NCBI GenBank assembly: GCA_001800945.1
Contig: MGWJ01000098.1
Span: forward strand, 1 to 6,559
DNA: 6,559 nt
DNA from: Flavobacteria bacterium RIFCSPLOWO2_12_FULL_31_7
Lineage (GTDB): Bacteria > Bacteroidota > Bacteroidia > Flavobacteriales > Flavobacteriaceae
Direction: 5' to 3'
In this document: in pieces, positions 5,395 through 6,559 of the stretch
Numbering within the stretch: position 1 is the stretch's first letter
How the letters are laid out: the number at the start of each line of letters is the position of its first letter
Notes under the pieces: model-generated
Told to the model about the DNA's origin: nothing
Databases searched by the model: none
Seen by the model: only the letters and a program-made list of their open reading frames with translations
Program-made: the position numbers and the translations under genes

Positions 5395-6559
5395 CCGTTC
5401 AAAATGGCTCTAAAAGCGAAATCTCCAAATGTTTCATTTTCGAATTTTTCTTTTACATATCGACTGAACAAAACATCAACCTCATCTAAAATTTGCGTTT
5501 CCGATAATTTCTCTTTATAGATTTTATTAAGCCTTTCACCGAATCGATCGCCACCTAACATGAAATTATATTGACTAGGACCAGTTCCAACAAAACCTAA
5601 TTCTGAAACATACGGTCGCCCACAACCATTTGGACAACCTGTCATACGAATCGTAATTTCATCGTTTGTTAAGTTGTATTTTGCTAAAATTGGTTCAATT
5701 TTCGTGACTAATTCTGGTAAATAACGTTGTGCTTCCGCCAAGGCTAGCGGACAAGTTGGTAACGCCACACACGCCATAGAATTTTTTCGTAATGCACTGA
5801 CTTGTTTTTCGATATTATGTTGTAACAATAAATTTTCGACTTTCGATTTATTACTTTCTTCAATTTCACCAAGAATTAAATTTTGATTTCCTGAAAAAAT
5901 AAAGTTTGAAACATTCAATTGTGCCAATTCGTACAGAAATTGTTTTTGATACGGTTTCACTACACCATGTTCTACAAATAGTGTGTAAAACCATTTGTCT
6001 TGGTGATTTTTTTCCCAACCAAAACGATCGCTTCTTTCAGTAAATGTGTATTTTCTTTCTGGTTCGAATTCAAATCCGATGCGTTTTTCTAATTCTTTTT
6101 TGAAGCCTTCCACGGTTAATTTATCGACAGTATATTTTAGTCGAGATAATTTTCTATCTACACGATTTCCAAAATCACGCTGAATGGTTAAAATTTCATA
6201 CACTGCTTTTAAGGTTTTTTCTTCCGAATCTGTAAAGCCAATGATAGTGCCTAAACGAGAATACGTATTTGGATTGCCATGAGTTGTAGCTAAACCACCA
6301 CCAATTGCGATATTAAAACCTTTTAGTTCGTTGTTTTCGATAATCGCGATTAATCCGATATCATTCGTAAAAACATCTACATCATTACTTGGCGGAATAG
6401 CAATGGCTATTTTAAACTTTCTTGGCAAATAGCGATCTTCATACAACGGATCTGCTTCAGAAGAACGCTCGTAAATTTTTTCTCCATCAATAAAAACCTC
6501 GTAATACGATTGTGTTTTTGGCAATAATAAGGTTGAAATTTTATCGGCATATTCATAAA
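5391..6559 (-). CDS. cysI: Sulfite reductase hemoprotein (beta) subunit, 5' end cut by window edge
   Basis: This enzyme performs the six-electron reduction of sulfite to sulfide in assimilatory sulfate reduction, using siroheme coupled to a 4Fe-4S cluster in the cytoplasm. The cluster/siroheme cysteines are visible as CVALPTC (C-x5-C) and GCPNGC (C-x3-C). The first and third cysteines are 45 residues apart, the same as C434 and C479 of E. coli CysI as I recall them. Other family blocks are GGGLATTHGNP and the C-terminal GDFAFRA. A TTG at 6522-6524 is not a real start: the frame stays open to the right edge, reading YEYADKISTLLLPKTQ before it. By comparison with the 570-residue E. coli protein, roughly 170 N-terminal residues lie outside the window. 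The stop codon overlaps the next start as ATGA, implying translational coupling. The electron donor (NADPH flavoprotein or ferredoxin) cannot be decided from this fragment, although the sequence resembles the CysI type. Confidence 0.95.
   Translation of the reverse strand, partial: YEYADKISTLLLPKTQSYYEVFIDGEKIYERSSEADPLYEDRYLPRKFKIAIAIPPSNDVDVFTNDIGLIAIIENNELKGFNIAIGGGLATTHGNPNTYSRLGTIIGFTDSEEKTLKAVYEILTIQRDFGNRVDRKLSRLKYTVDKLTVEGFKKELEKRIGFEFEPERKYTFTERSDRFGWEKNHQDKWFYTLFVEHGVVKPYQKQFLYELAQLNVSNFIFSGNQNLILGEIEESNKSKVENLLLQHNIEKQVSALRKNSMACVALPTCPLALAEAQRYLPELVTKIEPILAKYNLTNDEITIRMTGCPNGCGRPYVSELGFVGTGPSQYNFMLGGDRFGERLNKIYKEKLSETQILDEVDVLFSRYVKEKFENETFGDFAFRAILNG

Noticed and set aside
6522..6524. 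TTG start for the sulfite reductase
   Set aside because: The frame continues upstream to the window edge with family-like residues (YADKIS), and the N-terminal part of the enzyme would otherwise be missing.

Overview
The window is low-GC and every gene lies on the minus strand, reading right to left. Three things point to a member of the Bacteroidota, most likely Flavobacteriaceae: A-rich rather than Shine-Dalgarno-like start regions, a TAnnTTTG-type promoter box, and the gene content (MetX plus a ThrA-like homoserine dehydrogenase, and a DUF2490-type beta-barrel). This assignment is inferred from style and has not been tested by a search.

Right half (3213-6559): a sulfite-reduction operon. 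The 3' two thirds of a siroheme/4Fe-4S sulfite reductase hemoprotein (cysI, cut by the right edge) overlaps by ATGA a predicted outer-membrane DUF2490-like protein. That gene overlaps by 8 bp a siroheme-synthesis domain (precorrin-2 dehydrogenase / sirohydrochlorin ferrochelatase). The frame of the siroheme domain continues past a single in-frame TAA (4182-4184) into a TauE/SafE (TSUP) sulfite/sulfate-type transporter. No in-frame ATG lies between the stop and the first transmembrane helix. I read this as a SirC-TSUP fusion gene, either broken by one nonsense change or, less likely, recoded. A hairpin with a U-run ends the operon at 3172-3194.

Middle (2697-3212): about 500 bases without a conventional gene, but the most structured part of the window. 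After a candidate promoter (3071-3078) come two consecutive modules. Each has a short peptide rich in Met/Ile/Thr, an antiterminator arm inside the peptide's coding sequence, and a strong intrinsic terminator. In both, the antiterminator arm starts exactly 11 nt after a Met codon and is complementary to the 5' arm of the following terminator. This looks like tandem ribosome-mediated transcription attenuation controlling the methionine genes downstream.

Left half (127-2696): metX (homoserine O-acyltransferase) followed 2 nt later by a homoserine dehydrogenase that keeps the ThrA regulatory ACT domains but lacks the aspartate kinase domain. Together the window joins sulfite-to-sulfide reduction with the making of activated homoserine, the two inputs for homocysteine and methionine.
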